Shown: positions 37,281-47,830 of the stretch, one piece after another | How the letters are laid out: each line of letters opens with the position of its first letter | How positions within the stretch are numbered: the stretch's first letter is position 1 | Assembly (NCBI GenBank): GCA_030267565.1 | Contig: BRXU01000019.1 | Span: 980,501-1,044,500 of the forward strand | Source of the DNA: Pleodorina starrii | Taxonomy: Eukaryota; Chlorophyta; Chlorophyceae; Chlamydomonadales; Volvocaceae | Reading direction: 5' to 3' | DNA length: 64,000 nucleotides | Program-made: the position numbers and the translations under genes | Notes under the pieces: model-generated | Database searches by the model: none | Seen by the model: the letters and a program-made list of their open reading frames with translations, nothing else | Told to the model about the DNA's origin: nothing

Positions 37281-38081
37281 CGGGTAGGTTGCCCTATTAT
37301 GGACACGTACCTATTATGGACGAACATTTTTTCCTGCCGCGACCATGCAAGCATAAATCTCAGGAAAAATCAGACAAACGTACAATTGTATAGTCTACAT
37401 GCAAGAATTTTTTGACGACACATGTATGCCGTCCATCTCAGTTTGTGACATTTCAGTCTGCTCGGAAATTTTATGCCGTTGCACATGCAAAGGGCGGGAG
37501 CGACTACGGGGCCGTACAGAGCAGTTCGCAATTTTACAGAGTCACTTTGATAGTATTCGATAGCATAACTAAGATGGTTAAGACTAGAAGCACTTCCGGA
37601 CAAGCAAATAAAATTCCTGACACCCGACCCGGCGTTGACGAGTGCACGGTGAGACCCATGGGGTAATGCGGAACGATGGCTTGCGCAGGCAGGATAACCA
37701 ACGCTATAATGTTCAAGTATGCGTTGCAGGCTGAGTGTGAGCTACAATAGGGTAGTTATAGGACCTTGGCAGGTTGCGCACGACGTTTTGGCGGTGTTTC
37801 CGTACTGTTCTGCACTCGCGTCCATAATAGGGACAACTGCCGAGCGCAAGGGCGAACATACCCCTCGCCGCGTTCCTTACCTGACAGCGTGCTACCATGC
37901 CCATTTGCAGCTGAACGGTTTGGGATATGTCCAGTACATATGTAAGAACCTTCCGTAATATTTTGGGCATTTTGGGCATTTTGGGCATTTTGGGCATTTT
38001 GGGCATTAGTCGAGTACGTCTACCAATATTATTAGAGACGGTTGCAACGCTCAGACGGCTCATAATAGGGCAACCTACCCG
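37281..38081. mobile_element. Non-autonomous DNA transposon, Tc1/mariner-like ends
   Basis: Perfect terminal inverted repeats: CGGGTAGGTTGCCCTATTAT at 37281-37300 and its reverse complement at about 38062-38081. Both are directly flanked by TA (37279-37280 and 38082-38083), the target duplication of the Tc1/mariner superfamily. The ATAATAGGG motif recurs inside. The roughly 800-bp interior is AT-rich compared with the genes and has no transposase motif. It also holds a (TTTTGGGCAT)n tandem. Confidence 0.7.
37965..38010 (+). repeat. Short tandem repeat TTTTGGGCAT
   Basis: About five tandem copies of a 10-bp unit inside the mariner-like element. The minus strand therefore reads as a repeated Met-Pro-Lys peptide. 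Confidence 0.9.
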
Positions 38082-38083
38082 TA

Positions 38084-39340
38084 TGCAGTAAGCACCCATC
38101 TGTTAGTTTGACTTGACAGCCAGGCCCTGAATTGTGACTTTAGAAAGATGCTTTTACATGGCATCGACACTTTCAGTCGCACCTTGCGCCCTACCCTCAG
38201 CCGCCTTCAGCGTTTTAATATAATAGTTTACAGTGCATAGACGGCCTTTTGAACCACATGGCCGCGGACGGTGCCGGAAAACATTTCCTCGCCACGGGGC
38301 TTGAGCACGGTGGAAAACACAATCAATAATTGGAAGCCGGTTTTCTCTCTGACTTCTTTTGCCGGCGGTAGGAGCTAACCTTGCTCGCACTCCGAACCCT
38401 GGAGTGGTACAGGGGCAAGATACCCTGGCTACATTACAGCGTCCAGTTATGCGGTGGTGCCTGACATGCTGCAATCAGCGGCCAGATGTCGGTGCCCATG
38501 TGGGCACTCTGCAGGAGCGAGTCTGGAGTTCTGGTCTATGTGTGGGGTCGGAACGGGGAAGTCTGCTGTGTACAGAGTGTAATTGGTACTGCGTTATCTG
38601 TTATGCTTAGTATGCGAGAATTTTATGCAACTGCATACAGTAGGGGGACAGGCGGTCTGTGGTGAATGCTGTGTTATTGGTGCGTTTGAGGACGCTGTGT
38701 ACTGAATGCTGAGTAAACTGTGATGCGAATAAGTACTGATCAACGTTATATATGCTTTGTGAGTGGGATGCGTGGGATGTCGGTAGAGGGGAAAGGTGCG
38801 ATAAGGAGGCCAAGTGCAGAGGGGTACATTACTAAGAGTGGTTCTACATGCCGCGCGGACGGGGTACGGCAGCCTGCTGGACAGGGCGCCGAACGGGAAA
38901 CGGACACTGTCCAAACGACCGGAATTGTAATGACGAAGGTCGCCCAAGACCTGTATTCATATAATCATAAGGAATTGACCATAGGGCTTTGACCGGCCGC
39001 CTCCTTGCTTTCCGACACTCCAGTGAACCCGTTCCCTGTCCCAGCATGTGCCGTGTGTCCATGGGGCTCTTCTATGTGACCACATGGGAGGGAAGGGAAC
39101 CCACCTCACCTCGTCTCACCCCACCCGCGTGTCACCCTCATCCCCTCTACACTCGCCACGCTGGGAGGTCTCCCCGCCAGATGACAGTGTCTGGGACCGT
39201 GACCTCAAAACAGCCAGCACGGGGGACAGGGCCCAGTCCTCCGGGAGTTTGACTTCCTTCAGGTCTGTATGGGTAGCGATCCCTTCGTGATTCGAGTGGA
39301 GGTGGAGGCAGTAGACCGCCCCCTCCCCCTGATGCTGGAG
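38084..39340. other. Intergenic sequence, nothing identified
   Basis: No coding exon, RNA gene or clear repeat could be supported on either strand. Composition is mixed and less GC-rich than the gene regions. Confidence 0.5.
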
Positions 39341-39347
39341 CGGCTCT

Positions 39348-39394
39348 GTAGTAAGCGACTAGGCACTTACCGTCATAGCGGGCTTGGAGAAGAG
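39348..39394 (+). repeat. 47-bp direct repeat, copy 1
   Basis: Starts GTAGTAAGCGACTAGGCACT. It matches 41429-41475 with about three mismatches. The two copies flank the gag inverted repeat. They may be fragments of one SINE family (see the tRNA-like sequence) or remnants of element termini. Confidence 0.8.
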
Positions 39395-39854
39395 AGCGCT
39401 TACACGTCGAGAAAAGAAAGCATGCATTTCGTCGAAACTCGACCGGGTTCCGCATGGATATGCTATATGTTGAACATATTTTTGTGTCAAAGCTTCTTTC
39501 CAGGAATTCAGTTTTGGTCTTTACCTGCAGCGTGGGCGGGCCTTCACTGGGAGTGACCCATGGGTCAGGTTACAGAATGTCGCGTGGAAATATACTATCC
39601 TTCCCCAGCCTGGGAACTACACAACGATTGGGGCAACGAGTAAGCATGGCACGCGTCAAAACGGAATTACCCTGCCGGATGTAGTGGTACACCAGCACCA
39701 CACCCGTACCACACATACCACAGCAGGGACCCTTTTGTACGGGTATTTTAATTGCCACTACGTTTCGGCAACACAGGGATAGACGAAATAAACATGCAAT
39801 AGAAGTAAGCACCCCTGCCTCTCCATGGGCCGCAACGCATCCTAAGTTCACGCC

Positions 39855-40886
39855 ATGTGCAAGCCCAGCGTGGGGGCAGCCGCACAGCCCCACAGCCAGG
39901 GGCGATCCGGCTGCATCGAGTCGAGGAAGTTGCGCAGGCCCAGCCGATGTCATGACCCCAAAACGCCGTCTGCAACAGCAGGGGTGACCACCGGTGCCCC
40001 CGCCGGTGCACACCGGTGCCCCACACCGGTGCACACCGGTGCCCGCGCCGCGGTGCTAGCCATTCGCCAAAAAGAAGTTCAAGAGGCTATGCACAACGAC
40101 GCGCACAAGAAGATTGACGCTCTCAGCGTCGAGTGCGTCAAGTTGCACTCGACTATGGCCGAGAACATCGCGAACCAATCCAACATCAACGGCAAGGTCG
40201 CCGTGACGCTGGAGGCCTTGCAGGCATCGATCCAGCGCCTCGAGACATATATGATGTCCAAGAAGGCGAGGGGCAACGCCAACGACCCCCGCCTCAACAA
40301 GATCAAGGACATCGCGATCCAGTGCCTCAAGTCGCCCCTGGCTGCTTTGGGCAAAGAGAAGATCGCGGCCACGGTGGTCGAGCTGGCCGCCGCAGAGAAC
40401 ATCAATCCTCCCACGACGGTGGAGGAGATCCTCGCGCACTGGGCGGACATCGAGGACGACGCGACCTACAGGGTCGTCACCTCCGGCGCCGGCGCAAGCA
40501 ACGCCAACACGCCACTGAAGACTTCCAGGCCGGGTGAGGTGAGCCCCAAGCGCGTCCCTCAGCCGACTAAGTTTTCGGGGAAGAAAGATTCGCACATTAC
40601 GTGCACAAAGTCCTGGTTTGACCTGCTGATGCAGTACTTCCACTTGATGCAAATGGATCCACTAGAGCACTTTGTCTACTACGTGTCGGGAAAAGCGCAA
40701 GAGTGGGCCATTGACAAATTCAGCATGCACAAGTCGGGCGATTTGGTGCACGTAATGTGCGAATCTTTCGTTCTTCCCCAAAAACTTCGTCGGCTGAGGG
40801 ACGCGCTTGGGGCTCACCTCACCTCAGAGGTCTTCTGCAGCGTGTTGGCGTTGCTTGCACCCGCGCCGGAGGTGACGACCTTGTAG
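39855..40886 (+). pseudogene. Retrotransposon Gag fragment
   Basis: The open frame contains a coiled coil (EALQASIQRLETYMMSKKAR) and a Retrotrans_gag-like core (KFSGK, then SWFDLLMQYFHLMQMDPLEH, then YVSGKAQEWAIDKF). This is the usual arrangement of Ty3/gypsy-type Gag before the zinc knuckle. The frame then runs into the inverted copy, where it becomes antisense and stops. The coding part is about 40050-40770; the first 60 codons look non-coding. Truncated and not functional as such. Confidence 0.6.
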
Positions 40887-41300
40887 GACGCGTCGTCTTC
40901 AATGTCCGCCCAGTGCGCGAGGACCTCGTCCACCGTCGTGGGAGGATTGATGTTCTCCGCGGCGGCCAGCTCGACCACCGTGGAGCTTGACACACTCCAT
41001 GTTCAGAGCCTCGATCTTCTTAAGCGAATCGTTTCGCATGGCCTCCTGAACTTCCTTCTGGCGTATGGCGAGCGCCGCCGCGCGGGCCGCGTCGCCCGAT
41101 GGCTGCGCCGAGCCGGGCTGCGCCGAGCCGTCAATGTTGTCCATCACCATCTGGGGATCAGCGGCAGCAGCAGCAGCGTTGTCAGTGTTAGCGTTTTCGG
41201 TTAATGCGCCCGGCTCAAGGCCTTCGGTTTGTTGCCGACCATCGGCATCGCCGGACTCCGCCGCCATTCGAGCCTTTTCGGCTGTAATGCGGCACATTGC
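40040..41300. mobile_element. Inverted duplication of an LTR-type gag gene (retrotransposon remnant)
   Basis: The left arm (about 40040-40607, plus) and right arm (about 40746-41300, minus) encode the same Gag N-terminus, e.g. AIRQKEVQEAM and EN(I)NPPTTVEEILAHWADIED-type segments. The right arm has lost roughly 230 bp internally. The loop between them encodes the Gag capsid-like helix block on plus. No LTR, protease or polymerase is recognised. Confidence 0.65.
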
Positions 41301-41428
41301 ACGTTAAAATTAATTCAATAATTCCCGTTCTTCAGGTGTGAGTTTGGATGCCATATTGGCTGGTGGCTTTAAGCCTGATGATGGTTAGATGATGGAGAGG
41401 ATCGGAAAACTGACCCTCAATACCAGTT

Positions 41429-41475
41429 GTAGTAAGCGTCTAGGCACTTATCGTCATAGTGGGCTTGGAGAAGAG
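41429..41475 (+). repeat. 47-bp direct repeat, copy 2
   Basis: Partner of 39348-39394 with about three mismatches. It lies about 70 bp from the tRNA-like sequence at 41545-41617. Confidence 0.8.
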
Positions 41476-41544
41476 GGATGCGACGAAGTCGGCGAGCCTC
41501 CTCAGAAAGCCTAGAAGCATACGTAGATATAGTGGAAGCTCTAA

Positions 41545-41617
41545 GGTGTCAGCAGGGTCTTGAACCCTGGCCACCGAGTAAATAGGGTTACTCAATGACT
41601 GGCCGGAACACTACACC
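41545..41617 (-). other. tRNA-like sequence, probably a SINE head
   Basis: On minus, this 73-nt stretch has a perfect T-arm (CAGGG-TTCAAGA-CCCTG), a B-box-like GGTTCAAGACC, an anticodon-arm-like GAGTAA/TTACTC stem and partly paired ends (GGTGT/ACACC). The D-arm is poor and the acceptor stem has mismatches, so it is unlikely to be a working tRNA. Together with the 47-bp repeat downstream on minus, it fits a tRNA-derived SINE. Confidence 0.35.
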
Positions 41618-42049
41618 CAGATGACTTATATGTCGGCTTTACCTGCCGGGTGCCGGCTAAGATGTCTGTACGACACTGATCTATGATTAAGCCGCCCCTC
41701 GCACAGTGAACACTGCTTAAACGACACTCCTTCCAACCGTACACTGACTACCGTGGTCGGGCGACACCGTCCGGGGCACGATTTTATCGCCAGCCAACTG
41801 GTTTGGTTGTCCTTTGATACCAGCGCCAGTCGCCAGCTATCACACCAAACCATACCGCGCCCACTCGGCCCCTTCCAACCCTTCGCCCCGGTGTCACCCT
41901 TGCCCCGCCCCTACTTCCCTCTCCCTCCCCCCTCGCTCCACCCCCTCACCCTCCCCAATCCCCCCCCCCAATCCCAACAGCGCCCGGGGCCCCTCCCCGC
42001 CGCTTCCCCTACCGGCCCCTGCCGTGCTCCCCTCCGGTGGGCTGGTTAG

Positions 42050-43310
42050 GGGGGCCCCAGGAGGCGCCACAGTCCCTTCATGATGGCCCGCTCCCATTTC
42101 GACCCAGCGTCTCGCCTTCTCCCCACCCCCACACCATCGCACCCTGCCCATCCTTCTGCTCTCCCCACACCTCACAGCTCTCCTTTCCCGGCCGATACCA
42201 CAGCTCGACCTCCTCGGCCTCCCAGGATGCCACCGGTCCGAAGTAGGCCGATGCCGTGAACCCTTCCACCCGGTACACTACCAATCCTTCATTCTGCCCG
42301 TGCTCCCACGCACGGATGGGGACCCATTGTGCGGAACCAAACGCGGCCCTCTGCAGCTGCGAGCCGTCCCGGGTCCCCCTGCCTGCGGCTCCCACCTCCT
42401 CCACCTGTTGGGTATTCGGGGAATCGTTCGGAAGTGTCACACCGGACTTGGGCCGTGGTACAGGTACTGCGGGCTGGTTTCTCCGAGCCCCTGGCCCCTC
42501 GCAGTGACCCATTCCTCCACCTCCTGCTCCTGAAGGCATACACACTCCAACAGCTCCGGGGCCGCGAGTCCCGTCTACGGCCCGTACATGCGGAGCAAGG
42601 TGGCCTCCACCCCGCCCTCGCCTGCCTCCGTCTCCCCTACAATTGCCCGCAGGTACCCGGCCACGTCAACCCCGCCCACGACACCCCTCGCCGGGCCCGC
42701 CTTGCCCTCTCCGTTTCGGGGTCCCGAAAGGCGCCGCAGTCCCCTTGATGGCCCGCTCCCCTTCCGAACCACGCCTCGCTCCCCCCCTCCCCGTGCGCAC
42801 CCTTCCTGCCCTGCCCGGTCCTGCTCCCCTCGCCTCTCAGTCTCCTCCCCAGCCGGTGTCGCCGTCTGACCTCCCCGGCCCCTCTTACTGGAAGCAGCCG
42901 CCTGGAGTTGGGCGACGCCGGGCCTCCCCCTCTTCCCACGCGTTGCCCCATACTTCGTTCCGCCCGGGTGCACCCCCGGGCGGACCTGCCTGATTGCGCC
43001 CACGCGGCCCCCTCCGTGCCTCTGCGAATCTCACGGGGACCCCGCCCGCGTTCCCCCACCGTTTGGGTAGTCGCGCCACCTTCGAAACGTTCACACTGGG
43101 CTGGCGCCGTGGAACAGGCCCCGTGGGCTGGCTTCCCTGAGGGCGGCCGGGCCTCTCACGGTGATGCCTTCCTCCCATTCTTGCTCTTGGGGGCACCCAC
43201 ACTCCAGCAGTTACGGGGCCGCGAATCCCGTCCATGGACGTACATGCGGAGCAAAGTGACCTCTATCCCGCCCTCTCCCGCCTCCGTCTCGCCCGTCATG
43301 GCCTGAAGGT
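42050..43310 (-). repeat. Two diverged direct repeats of about 660 bp downstream of the RT gene
   Basis: Unit 1 (about 42050-42650) and unit 2 (about 42710-43310) align throughout. Both have GGCGCCRCAGTCCC near the start and CGTACATGCGGAGCAARGTG near the end (42588 and 43245, offset 657). On minus each encodes a similar protein segment (GETEAGEGG(I/V)E(V/A)TLLRMY). They could be the C-terminal domain of the polyprotein, duplicated, or part of the split direct repeats of PAT/Kangaroo-like DIRS elements. Confidence 0.6.
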
Positions 43311-46029
43311 AACCATCCCACGTCACCCACGCCCACGACACCCCTTCCTGCTGCAACCGATCCACAACGATGCCGTTCCCGTACTCGCACCACTGCCGGG
43401 CGCCCCGGGGAATCGGCAGACAGAACCACACCCCCGTGTGTCCCCGCATGAGCTCCAGTGCGCGCCCCGCCTGCCCCGGCCCGTTCCACGTTGGTGACCC
43501 TGGGGTGGAGACGCTCCCCGGCGGCGACGTGAAGCCCCCGCCCTCTGCGGGGCTTCCTGGCGACGTCGTGCCGTTCCGCTCCACGGCCCCCGCGCCGGCC
43601 ACGCCCCACAGCGGGAGAGCTACCAGCAGCCCCCGTCCGGCCCCCTGCGGGTTGCTTGGGTGTTGGGTGAGTGTTGGACTCGATTTGCCCCGCATGCCTG
43701 GGGTCATCGTTCCGTTGGGGTTGGGGCCCGCCCCTCCTCGGGCCAGGACTACTATCCCTACTCCCCTCCTTCCCCCTCACCTTACTCCCAGCTGATATAT
43801 GTACGCGGTAGTGCGGCGCCCGTGGGGCCCTGCCCCCGGCGTTCGGCACTTGTGGCCCCGGGATGCACAAGTCCTCCCGGTGGGGCAGTACCCAGGCGGC
43901 GCGGATGGGCAGGTTCCTCAGGGCCGCCACCCACCAACGGGGCCAGACGGGCGCAATCAGCAGGCAGTCTGGCTTTTCCTCTCGGATCTTGGCGATCACC
44001 CTTCCCATCTGGTCGAACGGCGGGTTAATGTACAGCAGCGGCCTCGACCCCGCTCCCCCGGTCCCGGGCTCTCCCGTGCTCCCCAGCCTCCCCCAGTCCT
44101 GCACGAAGGCGTCCACCCCCAAGGTACCGGGGCACCAGTAGCGGGAGTAGAAGGCGCCGGGCACCTTGGTGCAGTAAGAATCCGCGAAGACATCCAGGCT
44201 GGGCCGTCGGTCGGTCAGGGAGCCCAGTCGCTGCAGCAGGTCCAGATACACCTGCTGATTCAGAGCCCACTGGGAGCCGTCCTCGTATTTGCTCAGCTCG
44301 TCGGCCAGCCGCTGGTTCTGCTCCGTGCGCGGGAACCAGACCACCTCCACCTCCGTGTCCAACTCCGCGCACACTCGGTAGATTTCGGCCACCAGGTCCA
44401 GGCAGTCTCCCGCACCTTTCATGCCCATGACGCAGAAGGTCGCCGCCTGGCTGTCGGTCTGGTACTGCAGCCGGCGGCCCGCCAGCAGCTGCGGTGCCCG
44501 GTCCTGCAGCCAGCATATGGCGTGCCGGAGCGTCCCCAGCTCGCGGGCCGTGCTGCTGAAGGCGCCCGCCAGGACCCGCCGCATCTCCTCTGGGGTGAAC
44601 AGGGCCCACATCGTCTCCGCCAATTGGCCATCCGGCAGGAAAGCCCCGTATGCTCTGTCCGAGGCGTCTCCCGCCAAACACAGCTGCAGGCTGGGCCCCT
44701 CGGCCCAGCTGGTGCGCCGATTCTTCCGCCTCAGCAGCTCCAGGAAAAGGGCAAAAGGCGCACCTGGGCCAGGGCCCTCACTCACTGGGTCTGGCAGGGC
44801 CTGGTCCCATGACTCCAGCCCGGCCATGGCCCGGGCCACCAACCGGCTGTGCAGTGGGGCCAAGGCGACCGCTAGGGACATGGAGATCAATCGCCCCGCC
44901 AGCTGCACGAGGTGTCGCATCGTGACCACCCCGCTGCGCTCCAGCTCCTCCACCTGGCCCTCCAGTTTCTGCACCTTTTCGGGCGGCACTTCGAAGGCCT
45001 GCCGGTCCGTGTGGACCAGGAAACCCAGGAACTTCACCGTCTGGCTGGGCACCAGCTGGCACTTGTTTAGGCTGAGGGTGAATCCCAGCACCGCCATCAA
45101 AGTGACCACCGCCCGGCATTGGAATTTGGCCTCCTCTTTGGAGGGCGCGGCCCCCGACTGGTCGTCAATGAGCGAGGTCATGCGGACCCCCGCCTCTCAG
45201 ACCGGCCGGAAAATCTCCTGCTTTACAGCGGTGTAGATCTGGCAGGCCGGCGCCAGCCCGAACGCCAGGTGGGGCCAGAAGTACGTCTGGCCTCCCCATT
45301 CCATGGCCATGTACGTGTACATGCTGGGGTGGATCGGTAGCTGCCAGTACCCGGACGTGTCGTCTGTCACGTACATGAAGTCCTGGGGTGTGAGATACTC
45401 CGTGAGCTGCCGCAGCGTCTCGTATTTGAGGGGCCGGTGGCGCAGGAAAGCGTTAAGGTACATGAGGTTCACGCAGAAACGCTGTTTCTTCTCGTTCGTC
45501 ACCACCCGGATCCCATTGATCAGCGTGGGTGGCTCCTGGAAGTCCCATTTGCGTATGGCCCCTTGCCGCAGCATCTCCCCAATCTCCCGTGTTACGAAGT
45601 CCGCGTTCTCCTCCGCGCTGCGGTGGCTCGGGAAGCGGACGCTGTGTGGGTGCGTGCCTGCCAGCAGCGCCCTGGGTCGTGTTCGGGCGCTGCCCCCCGC
45701 AGCATCTGTCGTACTATCTCCAGTTTGCGGGCCCGCTGCGGGGCGTGCTGCTGCACGGGCGCGTACACCCCCACGAACTCGAACTTTATGCCCTCCGTCA
45801 CCATGTGCAGGATGCGCTGCCGGGTGCTGCTCAACTCCCCTGGGCTGGTTACACGGAAGAACTCCTTCACAACCGGTGCGTGCCTCAGCAGTCGGCCCGC
45901 CCGGAAGACGGCACGGTCTTGGAAAAGTGCCGTGAGCTGCTGCTCAAACTGGTCGTCCGGGGTGCTGTCCCGTGCCTCTGGGGAGCCTAGCTTCTCGAGC
46001 ATCCCCAGCGCCTCGTGCAACTGGTCCAA
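43211..46029 (-). pseudogene. DIRS-type reverse transcriptase / RNase H / methyltransferase, broken
   Basis: The N-terminal part (46029 to about 45660) is followed by a frameshift near 45650, after which the RT frame continues (HSVRFPSHRSAEENADFVTR, then RKWDFQEPPTLINGIRVV). The RT palm reads YVTDDTSGYWQLPIHPSMYT. An in-frame TGA at 45199-45197 interrupts the frame just before the catalytic MTSLIDDQ. The next frame (45181 on) carries LGFTLSLNKCQ and KFLGFLVHTD, an RNase H-like CLAGDASDRAYGAF...TDSQAA, and the methylase-like block DVFADSYCTKVPGAFYSRYW ending in LLYINPPFDQM. Past about 43800 the frame looks shifted. All catalytic motifs are still recognisable, so decay is recent. Confidence 0.75.
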
Positions 46030-46523
46030 GGCGGCCGCCTCTTCTGAATCGCTCAGCGGGGGGGTGCAGGGTCGGTCATACTGGGCGGTTACCGCTTAAA
46101 ATCCGGGACGTCCGTCCTCAGGGGCCAGCCGTCGCCCTCCTGCCTTTCCAACAATGGGTCCTCGGTCGGATCCCACCCGTCCGCCGCCCATGCTCCGCCT
46201 TCACTGCTCGCGTCCTCGTGCACCGACCCCGCACCCCCCGCCTTGCCCTGGCGCTCTTCTGCCTCCCCCACCTGCACAGCCAGCCGTCAGGGGTCCGCTC
46301 CGCTGAAGTTCCCCAGTCGCGCCGCGATCGTTGCGACACCAGTTCACCTCTGCACCGTGCACCTTCCCTTTCCCGCCACCCCTCCGCCTCATCATCCTCT
46401 ACACCCTCCCCCCACACCTTCCCCCTCCCCTTCCCGGGACCTCGCCACCGAAGCCCTGCCCTGCCGGCCAACCCTTGCTCCTTCCCCTTCCCTTGTTGAG
46501 ACCGGCTGTCTGCTCGCCTCCCG

Positions 46524-47491
46524 TTACTGTCCCAGCCCACCCGCGTTCCCCCGGTCCAGCTGCTGGCCCACGTGTGCCCCCAGCCACACCGCCACGAGTC
46601 GGGCCGGGGTGTCGTGCCGATACACGCAAGCTCCCGGGGCCGGGGTGCATCCCCGGTGCGTCAGCGCGTCCACGCAGTGGTGGTGCGCCTTCACCACCTG
46701 CCGGACTGCCGCCGGCGTCGCGGTCGTGACCCCCAACCCCCGCAGCTGCTGCATGAACCCGTAGCTCACCAAGTCCACCGCGCCCTTCGTCCCAAACGCG
46801 AACCCGCGCCCGCCCCTCCCTCCGTGGCCCCCATAGCCGCCGCCTCGTTGACCGGCGGCGTAGCCGCCGCCCGCTCCGGCCTGCCCCAACCCCCCCCGGC
46901 CCCGGGCCCAGCCTGCGACCTCGAGCGCCCCCCAGCCGTGGCCTTCCCCCGCCCAGCTGCCGCCCAGACTGCCGCAAGGGGCTCCGGCTCCCAGTCCGCT
47001 CGTGACCGCGCCGGCCGCGCTGGCCGAGCCCGAAGCCACCGAGTCGCTCCTCCCCTGGCCCGGGCCGGGCGTCGGGCTGGGCGAGGGCCCCCGGAGCGTC
47101 GAGTTGGCGAAGGTCTGCGCCGCCGCGGCCACGGTGAGTGTTGCCGCGTGAGCCAGCAGGTCTTGCTGGCTGCGCTGCGGCCTGTACGCGGGCGAAACCT
47201 CGTTCTCCATGTCGTGGTACTCCCGCTGCAGCCGGTGTAGGTACACCACCGCGGGCCAGCGGTCGGCCGCCAGCTCCTCGTAGGTGGGCGGCTTTGTGAG
47301 CAAACGGCGCGCCACACACGATCGCCAAACTGCTCGATAACGTGGGCTGTGCGGGGCCGGAGCGGCTTCTGCTGCTGCTTGGGCAGGCCCTCCACCAAAG
47401 CCAGCAGAGCGTCTGCCTGCGCCCTGCTGGCTAGCAATGCCGCGATCGCTACCTTGATGGCGCGTTGATACCGGGTCCACCGCGCCGCCAT
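46524..47491 (-). pseudogene. DIRS element Gag-like ORF with CCCH finger, frameshifted
   Basis: One frame starts at 47491 (MAARWTRYQRAIKVAIAALL, then RTAHVIEQFGDRVW). Near 47320 the good frame switches (RRLLTKPPTYEELAADRWPA), so there is a single indel. A Gly/Ala/Ser-rich middle is followed by a finger with C-x8-C-x6-C-x3-H spacing (CVDALTHRGCTPAPGACVYR H). This resembles the single-stranded-nucleic-acid-binding end of a retroelement Gag. Confidence 0.55.
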
Positions 47492-47559
47492 CTGGGTCCG
47501 CGGCCAGGTGCGTCATTTCCCGGGCCCAGCTGTCTACGCTCCCGTCCCACGCCTGTCGC

Positions 47560-47830
47560 AGCCGCTTCCCGACCCCCGGATCCTGAGCACCCCCGCCTGC
47601 TGGCCAAGAAGGCGTACCAAGGGTGGGACGAGCCCACCGCCCGGCAGCTGGGAGAGGTGACGCGGGAGACGCGGGAGATCCCGCACGTCCACCTCCTCAG
47701 CACCGTGCAGGATACGGTGGTGGAGTATCTGTACCCGTACCTGGACTCCGTTCACCGGGAGGATGCAGCACGCGGCTACGCATCGGGGACGCCGCCCATC
47801 ACGCAGGCAACCCAGCACCTGGTACGATTA
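47560..47830 (+). pseudogene. Unidentified coding-like fragment on the opposite strand
   Basis: The plus frame reads AKKAYQGWDEPTARQLGEVT and EIPHVHLLSTVQDTVVEYLY, with good amphipathic pattern and third-position GC. The minus frames here read as noise. It borders the Gag ORF head-on, so it may be an inverted piece of the same or a related element's Gag. It runs into proline/arginine-rich non-coding-looking sequence after 47830. Family unknown. Confidence 0.4.

Larger units (their letters stand above)
41880..47830 (-). mobile_element. Decayed DIRS-type (tyrosine-recombinase class) retrotransposon
   Basis: The order on minus is Gag (47491-46524), a linker, RT/RNase H/methyltransferase (46029 to about 43700), then a tandem pair of about 660-bp repeats (about 42050-43310). 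RT followed by RNase H and an adenine-methylase-like NPPF domain is the hallmark of DIRS elements. No tyrosine recombinase or complete terminal repeats were found. Frameshifts and a premature stop mark it as inactive. Boundaries are approximate. Confidence 0.7.

Noticed and set aside
39348..41475. 47-bp direct repeats as LTRs of the gag element
   Set aside because: They are too short, lack TG...CA ends, and one copy sits by a tRNA-like sequence, so a SINE fragment is the better reading. Not excluded.
41545..41617. Functional tRNA gene
   Set aside because: The T-arm is perfect, but the acceptor stem is mismatched and the D-arm and anticodon loop do not fit a canonical cloverleaf.
42329..43795. 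Series of plus-strand frames in the repeat island
   Set aside because: They are complementary to the DIRS polyprotein C-terminal repeats and show Pro/Ser-rich shadow composition.
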